A DNA stretch of 50,253 nucleotides. Origin: Taibaiella soli (lineage in GTDB: Bacteria > Bacteroidota > Bacteroidia > Chitinophagales > Chitinophagaceae). Shown here piece after piece: positions 8,207 to 17,097 of the stretch (position 1 is the first letter of the stretch; every line of letters begins with the position of its first letter). The notes beneath the pieces were generated by a model. It made no database searches. It was not told the DNA's origin and saw nothing but the letters and a program-made list of their open reading frames with translations. The stretch covers positions 1 through 50,253 of the forward strand of contig NZ_QKTW01000023.1 of the NCBI RefSeq assembly GCF_003236175.1. The letters are read 5' to 3'. Position numbers and translations under genes: made by a program.

Positions 8207-8251
8207 AAAACATAGTCCGGCTGCTTTGAGTCCGGTCAGTACAGTATCGAA

Positions 8252-11200
8252 ATGAGAAATTTATTAAGTTTTTTGCTTAGTTCATGCCTGGTTACAACGG
8301 CATGGGCTTCCTCCACCGAAACCTACCATATTGCAGCGAGCGATATTAATAACGGCTATGTCGTAAAAAAAGTATGGCTTAAAGAGTACGCTGTGCCCCG
8401 TGTACAGCTGATCAATCCTGCGTTTACGGCTGTCAGCGCGCTGCCGCAAAACGTTACTGCTCAAAACCCTCAGGATGTAAAAGTGGTGATTGGTGAAGTA
8501 CGCAAACGTTACTTCGCGATTGTTAAAATTCCGGTCTATTCTACTCAGGGCGGCGCTGTACGTCAGCTCACAGATTTTACACTGGTCACAGATGAACAGG
8601 CAGCTCCTGCAACTACTCCCAAAGCTTTAGCAAGAACAACTGGTACTGTAACAAATTCCCCTTTAGCTTCAGGTAGCTGGTACAAAATTTCTATACCGCA
8701 ACGCGGCGTTTATAAAATTGATTATGATTTTATTAAAACTAAATTAGGCGTAGATCCGGCAGGCATAAACACTGCTAATATCCGGGTATATGGCAACGGA
8801 GGCACTATGCTTCCGGAAAACAATGCCATTCCGCGTCCGGCAGATCTTACGGAAGATGCGATCGTCGTGAATGATGGCGGCGATGGAAAATTCGGCTCCG
8901 GGGATTACATCCTTTTTTATGCAAACGGACCGGTCACATGGGCTAAAGACAGTGTCAACGGACGTTTTACACACAGCAATAATCTCTACGAAAATAAATC
9001 GTACTACTTCCTCAATTTTGATCTCGGAGCGGGTAAACGTGTTGGCGCAGCAAATAACGCAGCACAGTCCAATATCCCGGTTACGAGTTTCAATGATTAC
9101 CAGATGCACGATACCGACCTGGTAAACCTTGGCGTGGTAGGTAAGACCTGGTGGGGCGAAAACTTTAGCACGCTTCCCGGTAAAAGCTCTGACTACACTT
9201 TTAATTTCAATCTTGGACAGGTTATCGATTCTGTATCTGCCTCGATGAGCCTCGGTTGCGTGTCTAGTGTAAATGGCAACACGTTTAATGTCGCGGTAAA
9301 TGGGCAAACCTATGGTGGTCCGTATTACATGGGTCAGATTCCTGTGGATATTTCCGGCACGCCGGTTTCCGCCGTCGTAACCCAGTATGTCCAATACAAG
9401 CTCCCGGCTTCCAATTCGGAGAGTTTTTACCTGAAATTTAACTCTCCTGCTACAGACGCTAACGGATATCTGGACTATATCGAACTTAATTATCGCAGAG
9501 CGCTTTCTTTTGCCGGTGGCCAAATGAATTTTCGTGACTGGAACTCGGTAGGATCGGGTAATGTAGCGGGTTATAGTATTCAGAATACAAACAGCAATAC
9601 CCAGGTATGGGATATAACTGATCCGATCAATCCTGCATCAATCAGCGGCAATTTGAATGGTGGTACCTATAGTTTCGCACAGGACGCTTCGCAATTGCGC
9701 GAGTTCGTCACATTTGACGGCAGTCAGTTTTACACACCTGATTTTGTCAGTAAGGTAGATAATCAAAATATTCATGGCCAGTCTGCGGTAGACCTGATTG
9801 TTGTGACCTATCCGGATTTTCTGGATGCGGCCAATCAGATTGCAGATTTTCACCGCCAGCATGATAATATGCGTGTGTTGGTAGCCACAACCGGGCAGAT
9901 TTATAATGAATTTTCATCCGGGTCACAAGACATCAGCGCCATCCGTGATGCCGCTAAAATGTTTTATGACCGCGCTGGAAATGATACTACGCAAATGCCA
10001 CGCTATTTGCTGCTGTTTGGCGATGCTTCTTACGATTATAAGGATCGGATCGGTGCGAATACCAACTATGTGCCTACGTTTGAATCACAGGAATCAATAA
10101 GTCTTGGCAACAGTTATGGAACGGACGACTTTTTTGGCTTCCTCGGGGCAAATGAAAATATTGAAGACATCACAATTGCAAACTCTTTTGATATTGGCGT
10201 AGGACGTATTCCGGTAGCGACGACAGCAGATGCAAATAATGTGGCCGCAAAAATCATTCATTACAAAAGCGCCGCCTCACTTGGACCATGGCGCCTGACC
10301 AATACTTATGTGGCCGATAACGAAGATGACGCTGGCGCACACCTTGCGCAGGCAGAGGAAATGGTGGCTGAGGTAGACAGCAATGTCAATGTTTACAATG
10401 ACGTAAAAGTATATCTGGATAATCTCCCGTTTGTTTCCACACCGGGCGGTGCCCGCTGTCCGGATGCTAATAAAGCAATCAATGACCAGGTCTTTAAAGG
10501 AACGTTTATCATCAATTACAACGGTCACGGTGGGCCAACGACTTTGGCGCATGAACGCATTCTTACTGCCGATGATTTCAATCAGTGGAAAAATATCGAT
10601 AAACTGCCTTTCATGATCACCGCGACCTGTGATTTTGCGCGTTTCGATGATCCTTCATATGTATCGGCAGGTGAAAAACTGGTAATTAAATCGGACGGTG
10701 GTGCAATTGCATTGCTTACTACAACACAGCTGACCTACGCTTATGCCAACCGTATGTTGAATCTTCAGTTCCTCAACGCACAGTTTCAACGCGTGAATGG
10801 TACCTGGAATACATTTGGCGATGCATTCCGTGAAGGTAAAAACGTGACTTACGAATCTAATCCGTTGCCAGATTACAGTACACTGGTTAACTTCAGAAAA
10901 TTCACGTTGCTGGGCGACCCTGCACTGGAGCCAGATTTTCCTGAATATAGCGTAGCTACAGATTCCATTAAAACACTGGATGGAAATCCTACAGACACAG
11001 TGAGTGCATTGGGCGGTTACCTTATTACCGGAAAGGTGAAAGATCATTCAGGTAATCTGATGAGCAGTTTCAACGGTCAGGTGTATGTGACGATTTATGA
11101 CAAAGCCCGCACCATAACGCTTTATACCAAAGTATACAATACCAAACGGACCTATCTCGTACAAGATAATATTATATATAAAGGGAAGGCGACTGTTGAA

Positions 11201-12028
11201 AACGGACGTTTCAGCGTAAAATTCGTTGCGCCTAAAGATCTGAATTATGATTTCGGTAAAGGCCGGATCAGTTATTATGCGGATAATGGTACCATAGATG
11301 CGGCAGGCATCGATACTTCAATGACTGTCGGCGGATATTCCGATAATCCGGTAGTAGATAATACGCCGCCAATTGTAAAACCTTACATGAACGATAGCTT
11401 TTTCGTGGATGGCGGCATTACAGGCAGCAATACCCTTTTGTTCGTTTCGCTTTTCGATGAAACCGGTATTAATATCTCCGGTAATAGCGTCGGCCACGAT
11501 CTTACTGCCGTTCTGGACGGTGATGTGCAAAATCCTTATGTATTAAATGATTATTACGAAAACGCACCAAATGATTATCAGCATGGTTATGTAAACTTCC
11601 CGATTACAGGTCTGGCAGACGGTCAGCACGTACTACACGTAAAAGCATGGGATGTGAACAATAACTCAGGTGAAGGGGACGTCCATTTCGTGGTTTACAA
11701 CGGCGAAGTGATGAAAATCGGCAATCTGATGAATTATCCGAACCCATTCGGTAACGTCAGCAAAGAAACTCATTTCGTATTTGAGCATAATCATCCTGAA
11801 GAAACACTTACGGCTAAATTGTTGATTTACAATATGGGCGGTCAGTTAGTGCGTTCTTTCCAGGAAACTTTCACACCTTCCGGCAGCCGTAGTCATGAGA
11901 TTACCTGGGATGGTACGGACCAGGCTGGTGCACAATTGCCTGATGGTGTGTATGTTTACAGAATAAATATTTCAACAAGTACAGGAATTCAGGCGACTGC
12001 ATACCAAAAATTGGTTTTGATCCGTTAA
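8252..12028 (+). CDS. porU: Type IX secretion system sortase PorU
   Basis: PorU is the cell-surface cysteine protease (gingipain C25 fold) that cleaves the C-terminal signal from T9SS cargo and attaches the cargo to anionic lipopolysaccharide. The 1258-residue protein has a signal peptide (cleavage after about AWA, residue 19). A C25 catalytic domain lies near residues 510-900, with catalytic His759 in NYNGHGG and Cys793 in ITATCDFARFDDP, and the LLLFGDASYDYKD strand upstream. Ig-like and FlgD-like C-terminal parts follow, including NYPNPFGNVSKETHFVF and DGVYVYRI, a CTD that in PorU is retained. porV follows after 101 bp. Length and order match other Bacteroidota. Confidence 0.96.
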   Translation: MRNLLSFLLSSCLVTTAWASSTETYHIAASDINNGYVVKKVWLKEYAVPRVQLINPAFTAVSALPQNVTAQNPQDVKVVIGEVRKRYFAIVKIPVYSTQGGAVRQLTDFTLVTDEQAAPATTPKALARTTGTVTNSPLASGSWYKISIPQRGVYKIDYDFIKTKLGVDPAGINTANIRVYGNGGTMLPENNAIPRPADLTEDAIVVNDGGDGKFGSGDYILFYANGPVTWAKDSVNGRFTHSNNLYENKSYYFLNFDLGAGKRVGAANNAAQSNIPVTSFNDYQMHDTDLVNLGVVGKTWWGENFSTLPGKSSDYTFNFNLGQVIDSVSASMSLGCVSSVNGNTFNVAVNGQTYGGPYYMGQIPVDISGTPVSAVVTQYVQYKLPASNSESFYLKFNSPATDANGYLDYIELNYRRALSFAGGQMNFRDWNSVGSGNVAGYSIQNTNSNTQVWDITDPINPASISGNLNGGTYSFAQDASQLREFVTFDGSQFYTPDFVSKVDNQNIHGQSAVDLIVVTYPDFLDAANQIADFHRQHDNMRVLVATTGQIYNEFSSGSQDISAIRDAAKMFYDRAGNDTTQMPRYLLLFGDASYDYKDRIGANTNYVPTFESQESISLGNSYGTDDFFGFLGANENIEDITIANSFDIGVGRIPVATTADANNVAAKIIHYKSAASLGPWRLTNTYVADNEDDAGAHLAQAEEMVAEVDSNVNVYNDVKVYLDNLPFVSTPGGARCPDANKAINDQVFKGTFIINYNGHGGPTTLAHERILTADDFNQWKNIDKLPFMITATCDFARFDDPSYVSAGEKLVIKSDGGAIALLTTTQLTYAYANRMLNLQFLNAQFQRVNGTWNTFGDAFREGKNVTYESNPLPDYSTLVNFRKFTLLGDPALEPDFPEYSVATDSIKTLDGNPTDTVSALGGYLITGKVKDHSGNLMSSFNGQVYVTIYDKARTITLYTKVYNTKRTYLVQDNIIYKGKATVENGRFSVKFVAPKDLNYDFGKGRISYYADNGTIDAAGIDTSMTVGGYSDNPVVDNTPPIVKPYMNDSFFVDGGITGSNTLLFVSLFDETGINISGNSVGHDLTAVLDGDVQNPYVLNDYYENAPNDYQHGYVNFPITGLADGQHVLHVKAWDVNNNSGEGDVHFVVYNGEVMKIGNLMNYPNPFGNVSKETHFVFEHNHPEETLTAKLLIYNMGGQLVRSFQETFTPSGSRSHEITWDGTDQAGAQLPDGVYVYRINISTSTGIQATAYQKLVLIR

Positions 12029-12045
12029 TATGTTTTTGCAAATTC

Positions 12046-12075
12046 GCCCGGACTTAAAATAGCCCGGGCTGTTTG
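12046..12075 (+). terminator. Weak terminator between porU and porV
   Basis: GCCCGG (12046-12051) can pair with CCGGGC (12064-12069), followed by TGTTTG. The T-rich tail overlaps the -33 box of the porV promoter, so the two signals are interlocked. Confidence 0.45.
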
Positions 12076-12102
12076 TAACATAAACGAAATAAGATAACTT
12101 TG
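12073..12102 (+). promoter_or_regulatory. porV promoter
   Basis: A full Bacteroidota promoter: TTG (12073-12075), 19 nt, then TAACTTTG (12095-12102). It places the transcript start near 12107, so the porV start must be the ATG at 12130 and not the TTG at 12100 inside the -7 box. Confidence 0.85.
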
Positions 12103-12129
12103 CAAAACTTTAAATTAAAGTATAATAGA

Positions 12130-13305
12130 ATGTCGAATCGCCTTGCAATAATCGGACTGAGTCTTTTGGCCGGTTTTTCTTCACGTACTGCTTTAGCTCA
12201 AACCGGGCTGAACGGACAAACAACGATCCCAACCACTGCTGTTCCTTTTCTGAGAATTTCTCCTGATGCACGCTCTGGCGGTATGGGTGATGTCGGTCTC
12301 GCTATTTCTCCGGATGCGAACGCACAATACTGGAACGTTGCTAAAATTCCGTTTACAGATAAAAAATTCGGCATCTCTGCAACTTATACGCCATGGCTGA
12401 AGGATCTCGTTCCAGATATCTTCCTCGCATATCTCTCCGCTTACGCTAAATTCGGTGAAAATAACAACCAGGCGATCAGCGGTTCTTTGCGCTATTTCTC
12501 TCTGGGTGATATCAACTATACGGACATCAACGCAACACCGGTAGGTACTGGTAAGCCACGTGAATTCTCCGTAGACCTTGGTTACTCACGTAAACTGTCG
12601 GATTATCTCTCCGTAGGTTTGACCGGCCGTTATATTCACTCGGCAATCGCTACAGGTCTCAGCGGTCAGCAAGGTACAGACTACAAACCTGGTAGCACTG
12701 CTTCTGCGGATATGGGTGTGTACTATAACAAAACAAAAGAAATTACAGAATACCGTAGCTCTACATGGAGCTTTGGTGCTGCACTGACTAACCTCGGTGG
12801 TAAAATCTCTTATAATTCTACCCGCAAAGACTTTATTCCATTGAACCTCGGTATCGGTGCAGCATATACTTATCAGGTAGATGAATACAACAAATTCACA
12901 ATCGCTGCTGATCTGAATAAACTGCTGGTGCCTGCGCCAACAGATACTTCTACCAGCGGTACGCCTGCTTACGATATGCACAGTGATATGGGCGTAGTAG
13001 AAGGTATGTTTAAATCATTTGGTGATCCGGCTGGTATGAAGCGTATCGATATGTCGATCGGTGCTGAATACTGGTACCAAAACCAATTTGCAGTACGCGC
13101 AGGTTATTTCTACGAATCTCCTTCAAACGGTGACCGTCAGTATTTCACTTGTGGTCTGGGTGTTCGTTACAACATCTTTAACCTGAACTTCTCTTACCTC
13201 GTTCCTTCAGGCTCTGGTATCAACAGAAACCCGTTGTCCAACACACTGCGTTTCTCTCTGATGTTTGAATTTGACAAACTCGGCAAACAAGAAGCCAGCG
13301 AATAG
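12130..13305 (+). CDS. porV: T9SS outer membrane shuttle protein PorV (LptO)
   Basis: PorV is a FadL-like outer-membrane beta-barrel that collects CTD-bearing cargo from the translocon and delivers it to PorU. The protein has 391 residues from the ATG at 12130, with a signal peptide cut at ALA|Q (residues 23/24). Then come the typical TTAVPFLRISPDARSGGMGD start, barrel strands to the end, and the closing LRFSLMFEFD. An in-frame TTG at 12100 is rejected because it lies inside a perfect -7 promoter box. Although it follows porU, it has its own promoter, which suits its need at higher levels. A 25-bp perfect inverted-repeat terminator follows. Confidence 0.96.
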   Translation: MSNRLAIIGLSLLAGFSSRTALAQTGLNGQTTIPTTAVPFLRISPDARSGGMGDVGLAISPDANAQYWNVAKIPFTDKKFGISATYTPWLKDLVPDIFLAYLSAYAKFGENNNQAISGSLRYFSLGDINYTDINATPVGTGKPREFSVDLGYSRKLSDYLSVGLTGRYIHSAIATGLSGQQGTDYKPGSTASADMGVYYNKTKEITEYRSSTWSFGAALTNLGGKISYNSTRKDFIPLNLGIGAAYTYQVDEYNKFTIAADLNKLLVPAPTDTSTSGTPAYDMHSDMGVVEGMFKSFGDPAGMKRIDMSIGAEYWYQNQFAVRAGYFYESPSNGDRQYFTCGLGVRYNIFNLNFSYLVPSGSGINRNPLSNTLRFSLMFEFDKLGKQEASE

Positions 13306-13318
13306 GCTTAGCAATAAA

Positions 13319-13369
13319 AGATAAAACGAATAAAGGCTCGCAATTTGCGAGCCTTTATTCGTTTTATCT
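13319..13369. terminator. Perfect 25-bp inverted-repeat terminator after porV
   Basis: 13319-13343 and 13345-13369 are exact reverse complements around one central base. The GC-rich middle (GGCTCGCAA/TTGCGAGCC) is flanked by AAAGG/CCTTT and AT-rich ends, giving T tracts on both strands, so it can act in either direction. Confidence 0.9.
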
Positions 13370-13593
13370 ACCAGGTAAAGCCAGGGGAGTAGCTGTGCCG
13401 TATGTATTTTATGGTCGGGAAAATTTGGAACATCGTTTGATTGGATTTTAGAATATATTTAGAATATGGATTGCTGAAATTTTCTCTGGAGAAACAGGGA
13501 TGATAGTGATAGATTGAATAACAGCCCTGTTAAAACGAATAGCGCACCTAGCTGGCCATATCAATATTTGTTGCTGTTACAAAATCAAAATAG

Positions 13594-16500
13594 ATGAGAC
13601 GAATTTTACTTTTTATTTTAATGCTTGTATCATTTCAGGCATTACACGCTCAGGTGATCAGACCTTTTCAGCACATTGAGGCCGTAACACAGGCCAGACC
13701 GGCAGATGACCACATCAAACGATATGAAACATACCTGTTGGATGCTGCAGTATTCGAATCAGCAAAACGTATTATTCCCCAGGCGAGTGATTTAGCTGCA
13801 CTGAGTGCCAGTAACGCCATCATAGCGTTGCCAATCGCGAACGGCCAAATTGTTCCCTTTTACATCGCGGAGGTACATATACTTTCACCGGAGTCGGCAC
13901 AGGAGCATCCGGAAATAAAGAACTACGATATCCGTTCGGTAGAAGGAAATATCAAAGGGCGTATTACCTACAGTCCGATGGGTATGAGCGCAGTTTTGCT
14001 GCTGCCCGGAGAACGACAGTATATCACGCCTTTTTCTAAAACAGATGCTTTAGATCATGCGGTATATGCACTCAAAGACTATGAGGTACCAGAAAGCCTG
14101 AAAGTGCTTTGCGGGGTAGAAGGAGATACGGTAATACATGCAGCACAACGAACCACAAATGTAACATTGGGTGATTGTAAACTTCGTACCTACCGGCTTG
14201 CTGTCGCGGCAACCGGAGAGTATACAAACTGGGCAGGGAGCCAGGCAAATGCGATTGCGGATATCACTACTACCGTTGCAAATGCGAGCCTGATTTATGA
14301 ACTACAGCTGGCAATTAAGTTTACGCTTACAACCAACAGCTCCATCGTATTTACGGATTCGCTTACCGATCCTTATCCAACAGCAAGTTTCCCGAACACG
14401 ACCATATTGAATGCAAACACCACTACCCTGAATAGCGTTATCGGTACGGCAAACTATGATATCGGTTTTGTGCTGAACTATGGTTGGAATGGCGGTCTGG
14501 CCTATACACCTGCAATTTGCGGCAGTAATAAAGGTGGTGGCGCGGCAGGCCTGAATTTTAATACGCTGAGCTCTATTATGGATAACATGATGGCGCATGA
14601 AATAGGGCATATGTTCAGCGCGCAACACACGATGAGCACAGGTACTAATGCTGGCGTCTGCTCTGCCAATGTAAACTTGCCTACTGCCTATGAACCGGGC
14701 GGAGGTTCTTCCATCATGGCCTATTCCGGTTCAGTATGTGCCGGATTATATTATCAGAATTATCCTGACGGATACTTTCATTTTAACAGCGAGCAACTGA
14801 TACTCACTTATGCGATCAGTCAAAACACTTGTGGTACGCAGACGACTATCAGTAATAGTTCGCCAGTTATATCCGTGCCTGCTGGGGCTTATACCATTCC
14901 TGTATCCACACCTTTTACATTAAAAGCTTCAGGCACTGATGTAAATGGAGATCAGCTCACCTATACTTTTGATCAGTATGATGTAGCTGCTACATATATG
15001 ACTGCACCGCCGTCATCAACTGCGACGTCAGGGCCTATATTCAGGTCTTATCCGCCATCCGCCACGCCGAGTCGTACATTACCCCCATTGTCAAATATTC
15101 TGTCTGGCGTTGCAAACACATGGGAAGTATTACCGTCAGTATCACGCACGGTAAATTTTAAAGTAATGACCCGCGATAATGCCAGCGGCGGTGGCTGTGT
15201 GGCCTACGAAAATATTGTAGTGACTACTAACAGCAGCGCTGGTCCTTTCGCTGTTACTTCGCAAAACAGCGCTACAAGCTATACGGCGAACGGCAGCAAT
15301 ACCATGACTGTTACCTGGAATGTGGCCAACACTACAGCATCGCCTGTAAGCTCACCAAATGTAGACATCCTTTTCTCTGCAGATAATGGTCAGACGTTTC
15401 CATATACGCTGGCATCGGCTACAGCAAACAATGGCACGAAAACGGTACTTGTGCCGAATGTGAGTACCACTATTGGTCGAATCAAAGTACAAAGCAGCAA
15501 CAACATCTTTTTCGATATCAATAAGGCGTTTATTACAATTAATTCGCCTTGTGCTGCCAATGGCGCCATATTCAGTCCTACTTCAACTTTAATAGCGCCG
15601 GCGGGAAGTCTTTCGCTAAATCAGGGCCTGACGGCTTCATACGGTTCACCGGTAAATATTTCAGGTACAATAACCTCTTCCGATCCTATAGCAAACCTTG
15701 CTGTAGGAAATGGCACTGCAACAACATGCGCTTCTTATTCCAACGTTTTTCAGTACAAAACATTCAGTTTTCAGCCGACAGCAAGCGGCAGTTATACATT
15801 TACGCGTACTACAGGGTCCGCAGCGTTAGTTTTTGATTTGTATCAGGGAAGTTATACACCGTCTACTCCGTGCAATAATTATCTCGTTTCAAATTATATA
15901 GGTGGCAGCAGCAGTGCGTCATTCACTGTTAGTCTTACTGCTGGCATTACTTATGTAATGACGGTTGGAACATTTACCAGCGGATCACCGGCGCTTCCTG
16001 CATCGTTTGCTATTGGCGTAACACCACCTGCAGGTGGCAATATATACAGCAGTACACCGGACCCGGGAGCGGGATACAATTATACGTTCGTCATAGTAAA
16101 CAGTCTGGGCAATATACAAGGTTACAGCGCTACCGGCGATATGAGCAATGCGTCGTTATATCCCGCAGATAATTACACCGTATACGGACTTTCCGTAGAC
16201 AATACGGTTTCACAGACTACGTTGGATAATTATACCGGCGGTCCGTTTTCAAGCCTGCAGGCGGCATTGCTTAACGGCACCATCTGCGGAAATCTGAGCG
16301 CCAACAGTCGTACGGTGCAGGTTATGGCACCTTTGGGCGTTACAGGCATATCGCTTTCGGCAACCCGTGCCAATGACCATACAAATCTGCTTTGGCAATC
16401 TTACAATGAACATGATATGAGTAATTATCTCATAGAGCGCAGCGCAGATGGCCGTAATTTTTCACCGGTAGGAAACACTGGAGCAAAAAACAGCAGCACT

Positions 16501-16869
16501 GCAGCAAACTATTCGTTCACTGATAATGCACCTGAATCCGGCGCCAATTTCTATCGTATCAGAGGTATTGATTACGCCGGTGCCAATATCTGGAGTAACG
16601 TAAGAGAAGTTCTTTTTAATCAACAGGGAATTACAGACGCAATCGTATTTCCTAACCCGCTGAATGCCGGCGTTGCTACGGTGAAGCTTACCCGCGATAT
16701 GGGTGTTTTGGTCTGCAGCGTCACCAATATAAATGGCCAGCTGCTACAACAATTCACTACTTCGGGAACAGAATTTAATATCAATCTGCAATCACTCGCT
16801 AAAGGCATTTATTTCTTCAGAATTTCCGGTGAGTCCGGCGAACGTATTAATCTGCGTCTTGTTCGGTAG
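13594..16869 (+). CDS. Secreted reprolysin-like zinc metalloprotease, T9SS type A
   Basis: A 1091-residue secreted protein. The signal peptide is cut at LHA|Q (19/20). A pro-region leads into a reprolysin/M12B-like catalytic domain (about 195-410) with the zinc motif HEIGHMFSAQH at residues 335-345 and a later SSIMAYSGSVC that supplies the Met-turn. Ig/cadherin-like and PPC-like beta modules follow (about 420-930), then a fibronectin-like segment. A T9SS type A sorting domain begins at VFPNPLNAG (about residue 1019) and ends INLRLVR. It is a likely cargo of the T9SS genes just upstream. The substrate is unknown, with a nutritional extracellular protease being plausible. No clear promoter was found in the 288 bp upstream. 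Confidence 0.92.
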   Translation: MRRILLFILMLVSFQALHAQVIRPFQHIEAVTQARPADDHIKRYETYLLDAAVFESAKRIIPQASDLAALSASNAIIALPIANGQIVPFYIAEVHILSPESAQEHPEIKNYDIRSVEGNIKGRITYSPMGMSAVLLLPGERQYITPFSKTDALDHAVYALKDYEVPESLKVLCGVEGDTVIHAAQRTTNVTLGDCKLRTYRLAVAATGEYTNWAGSQANAIADITTTVANASLIYELQLAIKFTLTTNSSIVFTDSLTDPYPTASFPNTTILNANTTTLNSVIGTANYDIGFVLNYGWNGGLAYTPAICGSNKGGGAAGLNFNTLSSIMDNMMAHEIGHMFSAQHTMSTGTNAGVCSANVNLPTAYEPGGGSSIMAYSGSVCAGLYYQNYPDGYFHFNSEQLILTYAISQNTCGTQTTISNSSPVISVPAGAYTIPVSTPFTLKASGTDVNGDQLTYTFDQYDVAATYMTAPPSSTATSGPIFRSYPPSATPSRTLPPLSNILSGVANTWEVLPSVSRTVNFKVMTRDNASGGGCVAYENIVVTTNSSAGPFAVTSQNSATSYTANGSNTMTVTWNVANTTASPVSSPNVDILFSADNGQTFPYTLASATANNGTKTVLVPNVSTTIGRIKVQSSNNIFFDINKAFITINSPCAANGAIFSPTSTLIAPAGSLSLNQGLTASYGSPVNISGTITSSDPIANLAVGNGTATTCASYSNVFQYKTFSFQPTASGSYTFTRTTGSAALVFDLYQGSYTPSTPCNNYLVSNYIGGSSSASFTVSLTAGITYVMTVGTFTSGSPALPASFAIGVTPPAGGNIYSSTPDPGAGYNYTFVIVNSLGNIQGYSATGDMSNASLYPADNYTVYGLSVDNTVSQTTLDNYTGGPFSSLQAALLNGTICGNLSANSRTVQVMAPLGVTGISLSATRANDHTNLLWQSYNEHDMSNYLIERSADGRNFSPVGNTGAKNSSTAANYSFTDNAPESGANFYRIRGIDYAGANIWSNVREVLFNQQGITDAIVFPNPLNAGVATVKLTRDMGVLVCSVTNINGQLLQQFTTSGTEFNINLQSLAKGIYFFRISGESGERINLRLVR

Positions 16870-16945
16870 TTTTAGGCTGAAAGCTTAATGCCTAAAGCTT
16901 AAAACTGCGTGATCTAGCAAGCTTTGGTTTTCGTCTTTCAGCGTT
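16870..16945. repeat. Short-word repeat after the protease gene
   Basis: AGGCTGAAAGCTTAATGCC, TAAAGCTTAAAAC and CGTTTAAG variants repeat directly after the stop codon. The words are the same AGCTTWA type as at 5074-5110, 17060-17097 and 26166-26200. Confidence 0.6.
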
Positions 16946-16980
16946 TAAGTTCTGAACATAAGATCAAATACAAAAAATAA

Positions 16981-17010
16981 GAGCGATGGAAAAGTCCATC
17001 GCTCTTGTTT
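16981..17010. terminator. Bidirectional terminator between protease and ABC-F genes
   Basis: GAGCGATGGA (16981-16990) pairs perfectly with TCCATCGCTC (16995-17004) across AAAG. T-rich sequence follows on the plus strand and an A-rich stretch precedes it, so it can serve both convergent genes. Confidence 0.85.
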
Positions 17011-17059
17011 TTTATTACTGGCATAAAGCTTAATGCTATTGCAATGTAATCCGGTGGGA

Positions 17060-17097
17060 AGCGTTAAGCTTTAGGCCTTAAGCTTTCAGCACTAAGC
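17060..17097. repeat. Short-word repeat over the ABC-F stop codon
   Basis: GCGTTAAGCTTTAGGCCTTA, AGCTTTCAGC and ACTAAGCC are variants of one word. The last of them includes the ABC-F stop codon (17092-17094), so the repeat forms the 3' end of the gene. Confidence 0.6.

Noticed and set aside
8744-9523. 259-residue minus-strand reading frame
   Set aside because: It is inside porU in the opposite direction, with composition of a shadow frame and no family resemblance.
12100-12129. TTG start for porV
   Set aside because: The TTG is part of the -7 promoter box TAACTTTG. The ATG at 12130 gives a normal signal peptide.
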